Source: Kiritimatiellia bacterium (GTDB lineage Bacteria; Verrucomicrobiota; Kiritimatiellia; RFP12; UBA1067). From it: a DNA stretch of 9,435 nucleotides. Position 1 is the stretch's first letter, and each line of letters starts with the position of its first letter. The notes under the pieces are model-generated. The model saw only the letters and a program-made list of their open reading frames with translations. It had not been told where the DNA came from and ran no database searches. Positions 1-5,545 of this stretch are shown here, piece by piece. The translations under genes were made by a program, and so were the position numbers. The stretch is taken from positions 1 to 9,435 of the forward strand of contig JAFRBA010000029.1 of assembly GCA_017405115.1 (NCBI GenBank). The letters run 5' to 3'.

Positions 1-806
1 ACCCCCTTGTGCCTAGTCCAAACGTCAAGTATATGGGCACTGTCAAGATACTGATAAGTTCCTGTAATAGACCCGGTGTAAGACTCAAAACTTCCATTCG
101 CTATTAGATTGCCCTCTTCCGCCTTGAAAATTGAAACCACATCAATGGTGGAGCAAGCATTCTCCTGTTGACTGTTGTCATGTCGAATTACTAGCGTATG
201 TGAGCCTGCGGTGAGTTCTGTCTCCATGTGCGCAAGACGATACGTTTGCGATGATCCACTGTCAACACATCCCACTTCCATCCCGTCTATTTCAATATGG
301 ATGAGTCCATTTGGATAATTCTGGCTTCTCGCAGCATACTTGAACTGTATGCGATATCTTCCAGCCTCTGGGATGCTAATCGACTGAGACAGGCTACAGT
401 TCTTTTGCAAAAATAAGACTACGTTTCCATCAATAACTTCTTTAGAGTCCTTCCATGTTCCATCAGACGCCGTTGATAGACCGGTACTCCCTAATGTTAT
501 TTCGGTCCAATTGTCTGGCATAAGGAAATTATTGGGATTATTGCTAAAATACTGAAACTTGCCTGAGTTAGCTGTAATAGAACCTGTGTACGATTCGAAA
601 CTGCCGTTGAAGACGAGATTGGCGGCAGCACACGGCAGTATAGCGCTCACAACAGCAGACAAAAGGAATGTGCGCAGCTTAAGCCGTGTTCTCCTATTAT
701 TGTTTCGTAGAGACCCCTGCGAATTCCCCTCATCAAACCAACCCGTGCCGCCGTCGCGGCGCTGAGGAGCAACGCGCGGATTTCCATGGACAACTTTTTT
801 GATCAT
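1..806 (-). CDS. Secreted protein with tandem NGSFE (CBM/DUF642-like) domains, 3' part cut by window edge
   Basis: An ORF of 268 codons stays open to the left edge, so the C-terminus is missing. The ATG at 806 is preceded by AGAAAGGAAC at good spacing. After about 40 basic, low-complexity residues comes a signal-peptide-like stretch (residues ~40-62, hydrophobic core FLLSAVVSAILP, AAA before the likely cleavage site). The mature part starts NLVFNGSFESYTGSIT (63-78), and nearly the same string recurs at 233-248, giving a 170-residue tandem period. The middle of each unit (LSQSISIPEAGRYRIQF, then IHIEIDG, then GSHTLVIRHD) reads like the galactose-binding-like beta-sandwich of CBM4/9 or DUF642 proteins. 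An exported sugar-binding or surface adhesin role is inferred; no catalytic domain is visible. The N-terminal ~35 residues overlap a group II intron-like remnant (707-785). The region is more AT-rich than the rest of the window. Confidence 0.8.
   Translation of the reverse strand, partial: MIKKVVHGNPRVAPQRRDGGTGWFDEGNSQGSLRNNNRRTRLKLRTFLLSAVVSAILPCAAANLVFNGSFESYTGSITANSGKFQYFSNNPNNFLMPDNWTEITLGSTGLSTASDGTWKDSKEVIDGNVVLFLQKNCSLSQSISIPEAGRYRIQFKYAARSQNYPNGLIHIEIDGMEVGCVDSGSSQTYRLAHMETELTAGSHTLVIRHDNSQQENACSTIDVVSIFKAEEGNLIANGSFESYTGSITGTYQYLDSAHILDVWTRHKG
707..785 (-). mobile_element. Degenerate group II intron domain V/VI-like remnant at a gene start
   Basis: Read on the minus strand, this stretch shares ordered blocks with the better preserved element at 9299-9387. 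These are GGAAATCCGC followed by RCGT (785 to ~772), GGTTTGAYGAGGGG (739 to ~726) and GGGTCTCTAC (716-707). Between the first two blocks there is an extra ~30 bases; between the last two, ~21 bases are missing. The stem of domain V can no longer form cleanly, so I regard it as a fossil copy of the same repeat family. It lies inside the first 35 codons of the secreted-protein gene, and both length changes keep the reading frame (GNP, FDEG and GSL align with the trpD copy). The assignment rests on the other copy; alone it would not be recognisable. Confidence 0.45.
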
Positions 807-833
807 GTTTTTGTTCCTTTCTTACTTTTGAAA

Positions 834-1103
834 TTACAGACATTCCACACTGTACGGGACTTCGGACTTGATATCGATTCTACCGTTGACGATCTTCCCA
901 GTCCGAATCGGACATCGCGTCGGCGTCAAGACCTCCTGCGATGCGCCCGCAGCAATCGCGCCCTCGGACGGAATCGCTTTCCCGTAGTTTGCGGCGTCAA
1001 CCCAGATTGTGTCGGACCAAGCGTCCACTGACGCGAAGATCGCAAATACGGCACAGACGATTGCCGTCAATTGCTTCTTCACAATTTCATGTACTTTTTT
1101 CAT
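834..1103 (-). CDS. Small secreted protein, 89 aa, function unknown
   Basis: The ATG at 1103 has a strong ribosome binding site (AAGGAG, then AAAACA). A TTG start 24 bases upstream is possible but less likely. The N-terminus has a lysine-rich head and a hydrophobic core (QLTAIVCAVFAIFASVDA), followed by SDT, as expected of a signal peptide. The mature part begins TIWVDAANYGKA. In my recollection VDAANYG-like strings open many right-handed beta-helix surface proteins of this kind of bacterium, but those run for hundreds of residues. Here only ~57 mature residues follow, with no repeats. It may be the truncated remnant of such a protein or a true small exported protein. The stop is 27 bases before the start of the next secreted gene on the same strand, so the two may be co-transcribed. 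Confidence 0.55.
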   Translation of the reverse strand: MKKVHEIVKKQLTAIVCAVFAIFASVDAWSDTIWVDAANYGKAIPSEGAIAAGASQEVLTPTRCPIRTGKIVNGRIDIKSEVPYSVECL

Positions 1104-1116
1104 TGTTTTCTCCTTG

Positions 1117-1152
1117 TTAGGTTTCAAAACTAAGCATCCCCGCTTTCGTCAT
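1117..1152 (-). CDS. Possible 11-codon leader ORF
   Basis: ATG at 1152 follows a perfect AAGGAGG seven bases upstream of the start region and encodes MTKAGMLSFET, then TAA. The stop lies 13 bases before the start codon of the small secreted protein, just ahead of that gene's own ribosome binding site, an arrangement that would allow translational coupling. There is no homology evidence, and an ORF this short arises easily by chance. It is listed only because of its ribosome binding site and position. Confidence 0.25.
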   Translation of the reverse strand: MTKAGMLSFET

Positions 1153-1190
1153 GCCGCCTCCTTGTATGTACGGTAAGAGACGTTGCACCT

Positions 1191-1222
1191 TTTGGTATAA
1201 CACCAAATGGTGTAATACCAAA
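1191..1222. promoter_or_regulatory. 32-bp inverted repeat, candidate operator between divergent genes
   Basis: Two 15-base arms (TTTGGTATAACACCA and TGGTGTAATACCAAA) flank a central AA and match at 14 of 15 positions. Each arm also contains its own small dyad of form GGTRTAAYACC, the two centred 15 bp apart. It lies in the gap between the antitoxin gene (plus strand) and the small secreted gene (minus strand), so it could control either. The half-site GGTAT/ATACC recurs around the -10 box of the antitoxin promoter (1277-1299), which favours the toxin-antitoxin complex as the binding protein. That link is inference. Confidence 0.6.
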
Positions 1223-1262
1223 TGTGGCAATATGTGAAATCTTTGTACGCGAACCTGTCTCC

Positions 1263-1292
1263 TTGACTGACAATCCATACCTGTGGTATAAT
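1263..1292 (+). promoter_or_regulatory. Sigma-70-type promoter of the vapBC pair with overlapping operator half-sites
   Basis: TTGACT (1263-1268) and a perfect TATAAT (1287-1292) are separated by 18 bases. Transcription would start near 1299, giving a leader of about 28 bases that contains the AGGAAAGGA ribosome binding site. ATACC-TGT-GGTAT (1277-1289) forms a small dyad over the -10 box, and a third GGTAT follows at 1295-1299. This is the expected layout for autorepression by a VapB/AbrB-type antitoxin. Confidence 0.65.
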
Positions 1293-1326
1293 TCGGTATG
1301 AATTTTCAGCAGGAAAGGATGATGAA

Positions 1327-1581
1327 ATGACAACAGCGACACTTTGCGAACGCGGACAGATCACGATCCCGAAGCAGTTCCGGACGCAGCTCGGCTTCCG
1401 GCCCGGCATGGTCTTCGCGTTCAGCGTCAAAGGCAACAGCCTTTTCATGACCGCACAGAAGCCGGAAATGTCCATGCAGGACCGGAGACGCAAGGCTTTG
1501 GAGGAAATGCGCGGTTGTCTGAAAGGCGCGTTCGACGGCATCAGTACAGACGATCTCATAGCGGAAATGCGGGGGCGCTGA
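1327..1581 (+). CDS. vapB: AbrB/SpoVT-fold antitoxin of a VapBC system
   Basis: This 84-residue protein opens with the swapped-hairpin DNA-binding signature (CERGQITIPKQFRTQLGFRPG region, residues ~7-27), typical of AbrB/MazE/SpoVT-fold antitoxins. The rest (from ~48) is charged and helical, ending STDDLIAEMRGR, the part that in this family wraps around and blocks the toxin. Known role of the family: it neutralises the PIN RNase by direct binding, and the complex represses its own promoter. The start is set by AGGAAAGGA nine bases upstream. Its TGA stop shares a base with the ATG of the toxin gene, so the two are translationally coupled. This TA pair is the only plus-strand transcription unit in the window. 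Confidence 0.92.
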   Translation: MTTATLCERGQITIPKQFRTQLGFRPGMVFAFSVKGNSLFMTAQKPEMSMQDRRRKALEEMRGCLKGAFDGISTDDLIAEMRGR

Positions 1582-2009
1582 TGATTTACGCAGTGGATAC
1601 GAACATCATCTTTGACATCCTCAAGGACGATCCCGTCTTTTCGCAGGCGGCAATTGACTTCCTCTGCGGACTCTCCCCGCTCGACAGTCTCGTCGCCTGT
1701 GACGTTGTATGGGCGGAGGCGTCGGCCGGTTTCAACGACAAGGCGGAGTTTCGCAGACGCATGGCAAGCATCAGCATAGCCTATTCGCCCATACCCGAAA
1801 CTGCCGCGCTCCGTGCTGGCTCGATATGGCGTCTTGCCCGCGCTGCGCAGAAGTCGAAAGGTTCCACGCGCCTCGCCGTCGTTCCGGACTTCCTCGTCGG
1901 CGCACATGCGATGGAATGCGCAGATGCGCTCATCACGCGCGATCGCGGCTTCATGCGCCGCTGGTTCACGGATCTCACGATTGCCGATCCCAGCGCAAAA
2001 CGCACGTAG
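1581..2009 (+). CDS. vapC: PIN-domain toxin RNase (VapC family)
   Basis: This 142-residue protein has the complete PIN acidic set: D6 in MIYAVDTN, E46 in VVWAEAS, D103 in VVPDFLVGAHA and D121 in ALITRDRGF. PIN toxins are Mg-dependent endoribonucleases that cut tRNA or rRNA and stop growth when the antitoxin is lost; the target cannot be told from sequence. The start is chosen at 1581 because it overlaps the antitoxin stop (TGATG) and begins exactly at the PIN beta-strand. An in-frame longer reading frame from 1344 merely runs through the antitoxin gene in another frame. Length and motifs look intact, so an active toxin is expected. It ends 38 bases from the end of the convergent regulator gene. 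Confidence 0.94.
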   Translation: MIYAVDTNIIFDILKDDPVFSQAAIDFLCGLSPLDSLVACDVVWAEASAGFNDKAEFRRRMASISIAYSPIPETAALRAGSIWRLARAAQKSKGSTRLAVVPDFLVGAHAMECADALITRDRGFMRRWFTDLTIADPSAKRT

Positions 2010-2022
2010 CCGGTCTTCCGGC
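2009..2022. terminator. Short GC hairpin between convergent genes, weak terminator candidate
   Basis: GCCGG-TCTT-CCGGC forms a 5-bp stem at the end of the PIN gene. On the plus strand it is followed by CTTAAAAA rather than a T run. On the minus strand a T5 run lies before, not after, the stem. It is in the right place to end one or both convergent transcripts, but it lacks the classical intrinsic-terminator form. Confidence 0.3.
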
Positions 2023-2047
2023 CTTAAAAACTCGCAGCCCATTAGTC

Positions 2048-3169
2048 TCACCTCGCCGCCTCCTTTGACGCCGGGAACGTGTCGCCAACGGCGTACACCG
2101 GCGAAATCGCCGCGTCGATGCGCTCTGTGCGAGACTCCAGCAAATCGACGATCCGCCGCGCAAGCGTCTTGCCCTGCGCAAACCAATCCCACTCGATTCT
2201 CGTCACTTCCTGCCACCACACCGGCTCGAAGCCCTTGGTCGCAAGCGATACAAAGCGGGTATCATCAGGGAATCTTACGCCATGCCGCGCAAACGACAAT
2301 AGCGCGCCCGAGGCGAGATAGTCGTCGGTGAAGTACACGAGGTCGGGAAGCGCACCCTTGCCCTTCTCAAGCAGCTTGTCGACGGCGGCGAGCCCCGCGC
2401 GCTGAACGTTGCCGTACCACTGGAAGTCCGGCGTCTCCTTGACTCGGAGAGTGGAAACGCCGACTCCCTTGCGCCTGAGCGCGGAAGCGGCGGACGCATA
2501 GTCCTTCTCGAACCCGACCTCTATGACGCGGCGGATTCCAGACTCCTTGCAGTGCGCCGCGAAATCGGCGATGGCGGCGCGGTAGTCGGTGACGACTGCG
2601 CCACGGCAAGAGCCGGGCATCTTGCCGCCGCGCGGCTTCGCGCCGTCGTCCAGGACCACGTAGTCCACCCCGGCCTTGGCGACGGCGGCAAGCGCTTCAG
2701 GCCTCGCGTGCAGCAGCACGGCCAGCTTCGGACGCGACGCAAGCGCAGCAGACAGCCTCGCGACATCCACCTTGCCGATGAAACGCGACGGCATGTCTAT
2801 GGACGCAAAAAGGAACCCCGCCTCGGTGAGGCTTTCGCGCAGCGTCGCCACAAGCACGTTCGCGTATGCCGAGACTGTGCCGCCGGCGTTCACGAAAAGC
2901 ACCGTGCCCCTCCACGCCGTGGACTCCTGCGGAACGACGAAGCTCCCCGAATGCGGACGCGAACGGATCAGCCCCTCGCGCCCGAGCTGGCGCACTACGG
3001 CGGCGGAGACAATCATCGAAACCTCGAACTCGTCGCATATCTCGCGGCACGTCGGGAACCGGTCGCCCCCGCCGAGGCGTCCGTCCGCAATGGCTGTCCT
3101 GTACCCGTCGCATATCTGTTTCGTCAACGACTTCGTCATCAGCCTGTCTATCTCGAAAAGCCTCTTCAT
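2048..3169 (-). CDS. GntR-type transcription regulator with LacI-like ligand-binding domain
   Basis: The 373 residues divide into an N-terminal winged helix (about 10-80) and a periplasmic-binding-protein-like sensor domain (about 88-365). The N-terminal part shows the GntR pattern: KQICDGYRTAIADG, GDRFPTCREICDEFEVS, LGREGLIRSRPHSGSFV. In the sensor, YFTDDYLASGALLSFARHGVRFPDDTRFVS (residues 279-308) matches the conserved segment of LacI/GalR sensors. It probably binds DNA as a dimer and responds to a sugar or similar small molecule; target and ligand are unknown. No transport or sugar-catabolism gene lies beside it, so it may act elsewhere or on its own promoter. The start at 3169 lies about 18 bases after the predicted transcription start. 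No strong Shine-Dalgarno precedes it (only AGGTAG directly before ATG). Confidence 0.92.
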   Translation of the reverse strand: MKRLFEIDRLMTKSLTKQICDGYRTAIADGRLGGGDRFPTCREICDEFEVSMIVSAAVVRQLGREGLIRSRPHSGSFVVPQESTAWRGTVLFVNAGGTVSAYANVLVATLRESLTEAGFLFASIDMPSRFIGKVDVARLSAALASRPKLAVLLHARPEALAAVAKAGVDYVVLDDGAKPRGGKMPGSCRGAVVTDYRAAIADFAAHCKESGIRRVIEVGFEKDYASAASALRRKGVGVSTLRVKETPDFQWYGNVQRAGLAAVDKLLEKGKGALPDLVYFTDDYLASGALLSFARHGVRFPDDTRFVSLATKGFEPVWWQEVTRIEWDWFAQGKTLARRIVDLLESRTERIDAAISPVYAVGDTFPASKEAAR

Positions 3170-3194
3170 CTACCTGATATCTCCATCGCCGCGT

Positions 3195-3224
3195 ATTATA
3201 TAAAATATGTATAAACTGTGTCAA
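3195..3224 (-). promoter_or_regulatory. Consensus promoter of the GntR-type regulator gene
   Basis: Read on the minus strand, a perfect TTGACA (3224-3219) and a perfect TATAAT (3200-3195) are separated by 18 A/T-rich bases. The transcript would begin near 3188, only about 18 bases before the start codon, giving a very short leader. No clear dyad overlaps the boxes, so an operator is not evident. Confidence 0.75.
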
Positions 3225-3286
3225 GGGGGAGAGCAAACTTTTGAAGCGCTCCGTTTCCAGAAACAATCCAAGGTACCAGGTCCTGG

Positions 3287-3352
3287 GGCGGACTTCATTT
3301 TTGCCGCTCTATCGCCTTGGTCTGCGACATATCCGCCGCGCGTTCGCGCCAG
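3287..3352. repeat. Dispersed intergenic repeat, copy A (~67 bp)
   Basis: This stretch matches copy B at 4874-4940. Both contain CGGACTTCATTTTTGCCGC exactly (here 3289-3307), a variable middle, then ATCCGCCGCGCGT, one variable base, and CGCGCCAG. The GC-rich end holds a small dyad (GCGCG, two bases, CGCGC). It lies 54 bases beyond the stop of the DUF4143 ATPase gene and upstream of the regulator promoter. The repeat encodes nothing recognisable. Confidence 0.7.
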
Positions 3353-3406
3353 GAAAGAGATAGCAAGGAGGATGAGGGGGTGCGGGGGATGCAAGAAAAG
3401 GGGCAG

Positions 3407-4729
3407 TTACTGAAGGCACGCGGCGAATCTAGGCACAAGATAAAGCGGGATGTTCACGAAAGCGCCATCCCTCTTCAGGTTTCGTCCGGAGAAGCGGATC
3501 GCGAACTTCGGACGGCGAGAATTGACGAATCCCTTGAATGACGATGCCTTTTTGTCGCCGCCGGCCTTCACCTCCACAGGAACGGCGTTGTCTTTATGCT
3601 GGATCACGAAGTCAATCTCCCTGTCGGCGCGTTCGGCCCAATAATGGACTTGTCCAATGATTCTGCCTGCCAGCTGCTGTAAAACATAGTTTTCGACAAA
3701 ACGCCCCTTGAACGCGAAATCCCTGTCGAGAATCAGGGAATCGTCAGTGATCCCGGCAGAGACCTTGAGCATCCCGATGTCGTTAAGATAGAGCTTGAAG
3801 GAGTTGCGCAAGTCATGGGCGGAAAGAGGATACTCGATTGCGTCGAGATTGCGCACACGCCTCACCATTCGCGCGGACACGAGCCATTCGATGGCTTCTT
3901 CGTATCCGCGCCCTCTGGCTCCTTTGCGGAGCGCGCCGTAGATGAACTTGCTGTTTTCCTTCGCGAGTTGCGGCACAACAGACCTGAGCACGGCAAGAAT
4001 CTTCGCCGCGTCAATCTCGCCATTGTACTTCACGATGTCGTTCTCGTAAAGCGTGACGAGATCCTGCTGCAGTTTCCGCACATGCGCAGGATCACCTTCC
4101 GACAAATGGCTTGCAACAACCTCCGGCATCCCGCCCACCGTCAGGTAGACGCAGTATGCGTCCCATAGGCGTCTGTGGAATATCTCGGGCAAGGGTTCAA
4201 CGCCTTGAACAGACATGTAATACTCCCAGAGCGCATTGTCTTTCTCGCGCAGAAACTCGGGAAATGAGACAGGCTCCACGTCCACAATCTCCACATTTCC
4301 GACAGGATAAGTTTTCGGCGGTTCGATTGTCCCGTCCTTCTTCTTCTTCAAATTGACGCCGAGAAGGCTCCCGGCGGCCATTACGGCAAGAGAAGGACAT
4401 TTCGCGTGGAAATACTTTAGTGAATTCAGCGCATCTCCGCAGTCCTGAATTTCATCAAGGACAAGTACGTCCCTTTGCCTGTCAATCTTCGCGCCGGAAA
4501 TTATCTCAAGCTTTGGCAATATCTCATCAGGATTCTTCGTCGCCTTGAATACTGTTGCCAGATCTGGCATGGCAACGAAATCGAAGATATGAACCTTACT
4601 GAAGTTCTTGCGCCCGAAATTCTCCATAAGCCAGGTCTTCCCAACCTGTCTGGCACCCATAAGGACGAGCGGCTTACGATCCTTTCGCTCTTTCCAGCGA
4701 GAAAATTCCACTTCTACATCTCTTTTCAT
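3407..4729 (-). CDS. AAA ATPase with C-terminal DUF4143 domain
   Basis: This 440-residue protein has a Walker A P-loop GARQVGKT (25-32) and a Walker B DVLVLDEIQD (87-96), then AAGSLLGV (118-125), the usual sensor-like motif of this family. The C-terminal half (about 200-440) fits DUF4143. It includes the conserved GRFVENYVLQQL (342-353) and, near the end, REIDFVIQHKDNAVPVEVKAG (370-390), which resembles a PD-(D/E)XK nuclease core (D373, E386, K388). Such proteins are common, often several per genome; their function is not settled, though links to mobile elements and defence have been suggested. Length is full for the family. The start at 4729 follows GAAAGG ten bases upstream and its own promoter. 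It stands alone between the trp operon and the regulator gene, with repeat copies in both flanking gaps. Confidence 0.93.
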   Translation of the reverse strand: MKRDVEVEFSRWKERKDRKPLVLMGARQVGKTWLMENFGRKNFSKVHIFDFVAMPDLATVFKATKNPDEILPKLEIISGAKIDRQRDVLVLDEIQDCGDALNSLKYFHAKCPSLAVMAAGSLLGVNLKKKKDGTIEPPKTYPVGNVEIVDVEPVSFPEFLREKDNALWEYYMSVQGVEPLPEIFHRRLWDAYCVYLTVGGMPEVVASHLSEGDPAHVRKLQQDLVTLYENDIVKYNGEIDAAKILAVLRSVVPQLAKENSKFIYGALRKGARGRGYEEAIEWLVSARMVRRVRNLDAIEYPLSAHDLRNSFKLYLNDIGMLKVSAGITDDSLILDRDFAFKGRFVENYVLQQLAGRIIGQVHYWAERADREIDFVIQHKDNAVPVEVKAGGDKKASSFKGFVNSRRPKFAIRFSGRNLKRDGAFVNIPLYLVPRFAACLQ

Positions 4730-4752
4730 CTATTATGCGCCTTTCGCCGCAT

Positions 4753-4781
4753 AGTATAGCACATTTCTGACACAAAATCAA
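4753..4781 (-). promoter_or_regulatory. Promoter of the DUF4143 ATPase gene
   Basis: On the minus strand TTGATT (4781-4776) and TATACT (4758-4753) are separated by exactly 17 bases. Transcription should start near 4746, about 17 bases before the ATG. The spacer is almost exactly one copy of the 22-bp direct repeat described separately, so a protein reading the repeat would compete with RNA polymerase. Confidence 0.65.
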
Positions 4782-4812
4782 TGGCGAGACGCACATTTTT
4801 GACACAAAATCA
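4759..4812. repeat. Two 22-bp direct repeats, 32-bp period, over the ATPase promoter
   Basis: Copies at 4759-4780 and 4791-4812 start GCACATTT and end TGACACAAAATCA; they differ at one base (C or T at position 9). A 10-bp spacer makes the period 32 bp, about three turns of the helix, so both copies face the same side of the DNA. The proximal copy fills the gap between the -10 and -35 boxes. An operator is the simplest reading. With only two copies and no cas genes, it is not a CRISPR array. Confidence 0.7.
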
Positions 4813-4820
4813 GCATTCAA

Positions 4821-4848
4821 TTGCCAAAAATCGCGAAACGCTTGGCAA
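4821..4848. repeat. Inverted repeat downstream of the trp operon
   Basis: TTGCCAA (4821-4827) and TTGGCAA (4842-4848) form a perfect 7-bp stem with a 14-base loop; inside the loop GCG and CGC can pair as well. It lies about 107 bases beyond the trpF stop. On the minus strand it is not followed by a T run, so it is at best a weak terminator or an RNA-stabilising hairpin for the trp transcript. Confidence 0.4.
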
Positions 4849-4873
4849 CCGCCCCATTTGGGTGTGTCGCCAG

Positions 4874-4940
4874 GACGGACTTCATTTTTGCCGCGATTGC
4901 GCCTGGTTCTGCGAAGACATCCGCCGCGCGTCCGCGCCAG
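4874..4940. repeat. Dispersed intergenic repeat, copy B (~67 bp)
   Basis: This is the second copy of the repeat at 3287-3352, in the same orientation. The first 19-base core (4876-4894) is identical, the GC-rich tail differs at one base over more than 20, and the middle carries a one-base length difference. It begins 14 bases beyond the trpF stop codon. Both copies therefore follow the 3' end of a minus-strand gene and precede the promoter of the next. Confidence 0.7.
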
Positions 4941-4954
4941 CCCTTCATCCCCGC

Positions 4955-5545
4955 CTATTCCGCCCCGTCCGAAACCAGCCGCATAGCGATATTGCGGAAA
5001 GCGCGGACGAACTCGTCCAGAAGCGAGACGTCCTTGCGTCCGGGGGAGGTCTCGAGCGAGCCGCTCACGTCGATCACGTCAGGGCGTAGGGAAAGCGCGG
5101 CGGCGACGTTCTCCGCCGAGATGCCGCCTGCGAGGACGGTCCGCCACGGCCCTCTCCGGAGCGCCGTCTCGCCGTCGCCGTGCGACGAGTCGAACAGCAC
5201 AGCGTCCCCCGGCGCTCCGCCTGCAAGCGTCCACACCTCGTATCCGGCCGCATGGAGCGCGGCTACGTCGGTCTCCGACGCGCGGCGATGCAGCTGCACG
5301 ACGTCAAGCCCGGCGTGACGCATGACGCGCACAATCTCATCCGGCGTCTCGCGCACGAACACGCCGACGCGGCGAGCCGCGCCCGAAAGTCGCGCCGTAA
5401 TCGCGGCGGCCTCGTCGGGCGTGACGCGGCGCGGCGACCCCTCGGCGAATATGAAGCCGAGGTAGTCGACGCCCCGCGCCTCCGCGGCGGCTGCAAATGC
5501 CGCGTCGTTGACGCCGCATACCTTGAGCTTGGGCTGCACGCTCAC
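4955..5545 (-). CDS. trpF: Phosphoribosylanthranilate isomerase
   Basis: This enzyme catalyses the Amadori rearrangement of N-(5'-phosphoribosyl)anthranilate to CdRP, the third step from chorismate in tryptophan synthesis. The 196 residues fit a single (beta/alpha)8 barrel. The catalytic cysteine is in KVCGVN near the N-terminus and the catalytic aspartate in LFDSSHGDG. Other family marks are VDYLGFIFAEGSPRRV, VGVFV, LDVVQLH, LAGGISAENV and DVSGSLETSPGRKD, which ends in the phosphate-binding region. The start is GTG at 5545, overlapping the trpA stop by four bases (GTGA), so trpF is translationally coupled to trpA. It is the last gene of the operon, whereas trpF usually precedes trpB or is fused to trpC. 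Confidence 0.95.
   Translation of the reverse strand: MSVQPKLKVCGVNDAAFAAAAEARGVDYLGFIFAEGSPRRVTPDEAAAITARLSGAARRVGVFVRETPDEIVRVMRHAGLDVVQLHRRASETDVAALHAAGYEVWTLAGGAPGDAVLFDSSHGDGETALRRGPWRTVLAGGISAENVAAALSLRPDVIDVSGSLETSPGRKDVSLLDEFVRAFRNIAMRLVSDGAE

Noticed and set aside
1344..1580. N-terminal extension of the PIN protein back to 1344
   Set aside because: This part is the antitoxin gene read in another frame; the PIN fold and TGATG overlap fix the start at 1581.
3276..3286. CCAGG-T-CCTGG palindrome beside repeat copy A
   Set aside because: An 11-bp dyad with no partner copy or promoter context; chance is sufficient.
3354..3413. Plus-strand peptide after AAGGAGG near 3365-3372
   Set aside because: It gives a 13-residue glycine/arginine/cysteine-rich peptide ending over the ATPase stop codon; the purine-rich run explains the SD-like string.
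4759..4812. Mini CRISPR array
   Set aside because: There are only two repeats, the spacer is 10 bp, no cas genes are present, and the repeat overlaps a promoter.
4782..4954. Open frames reading DFIFAA in both repeat copies, as a possible peptide
   Set aside because: Frames differ around the repeat, no ribosome binding site or shared start exists, and the similarity is explained by the DNA repeat.
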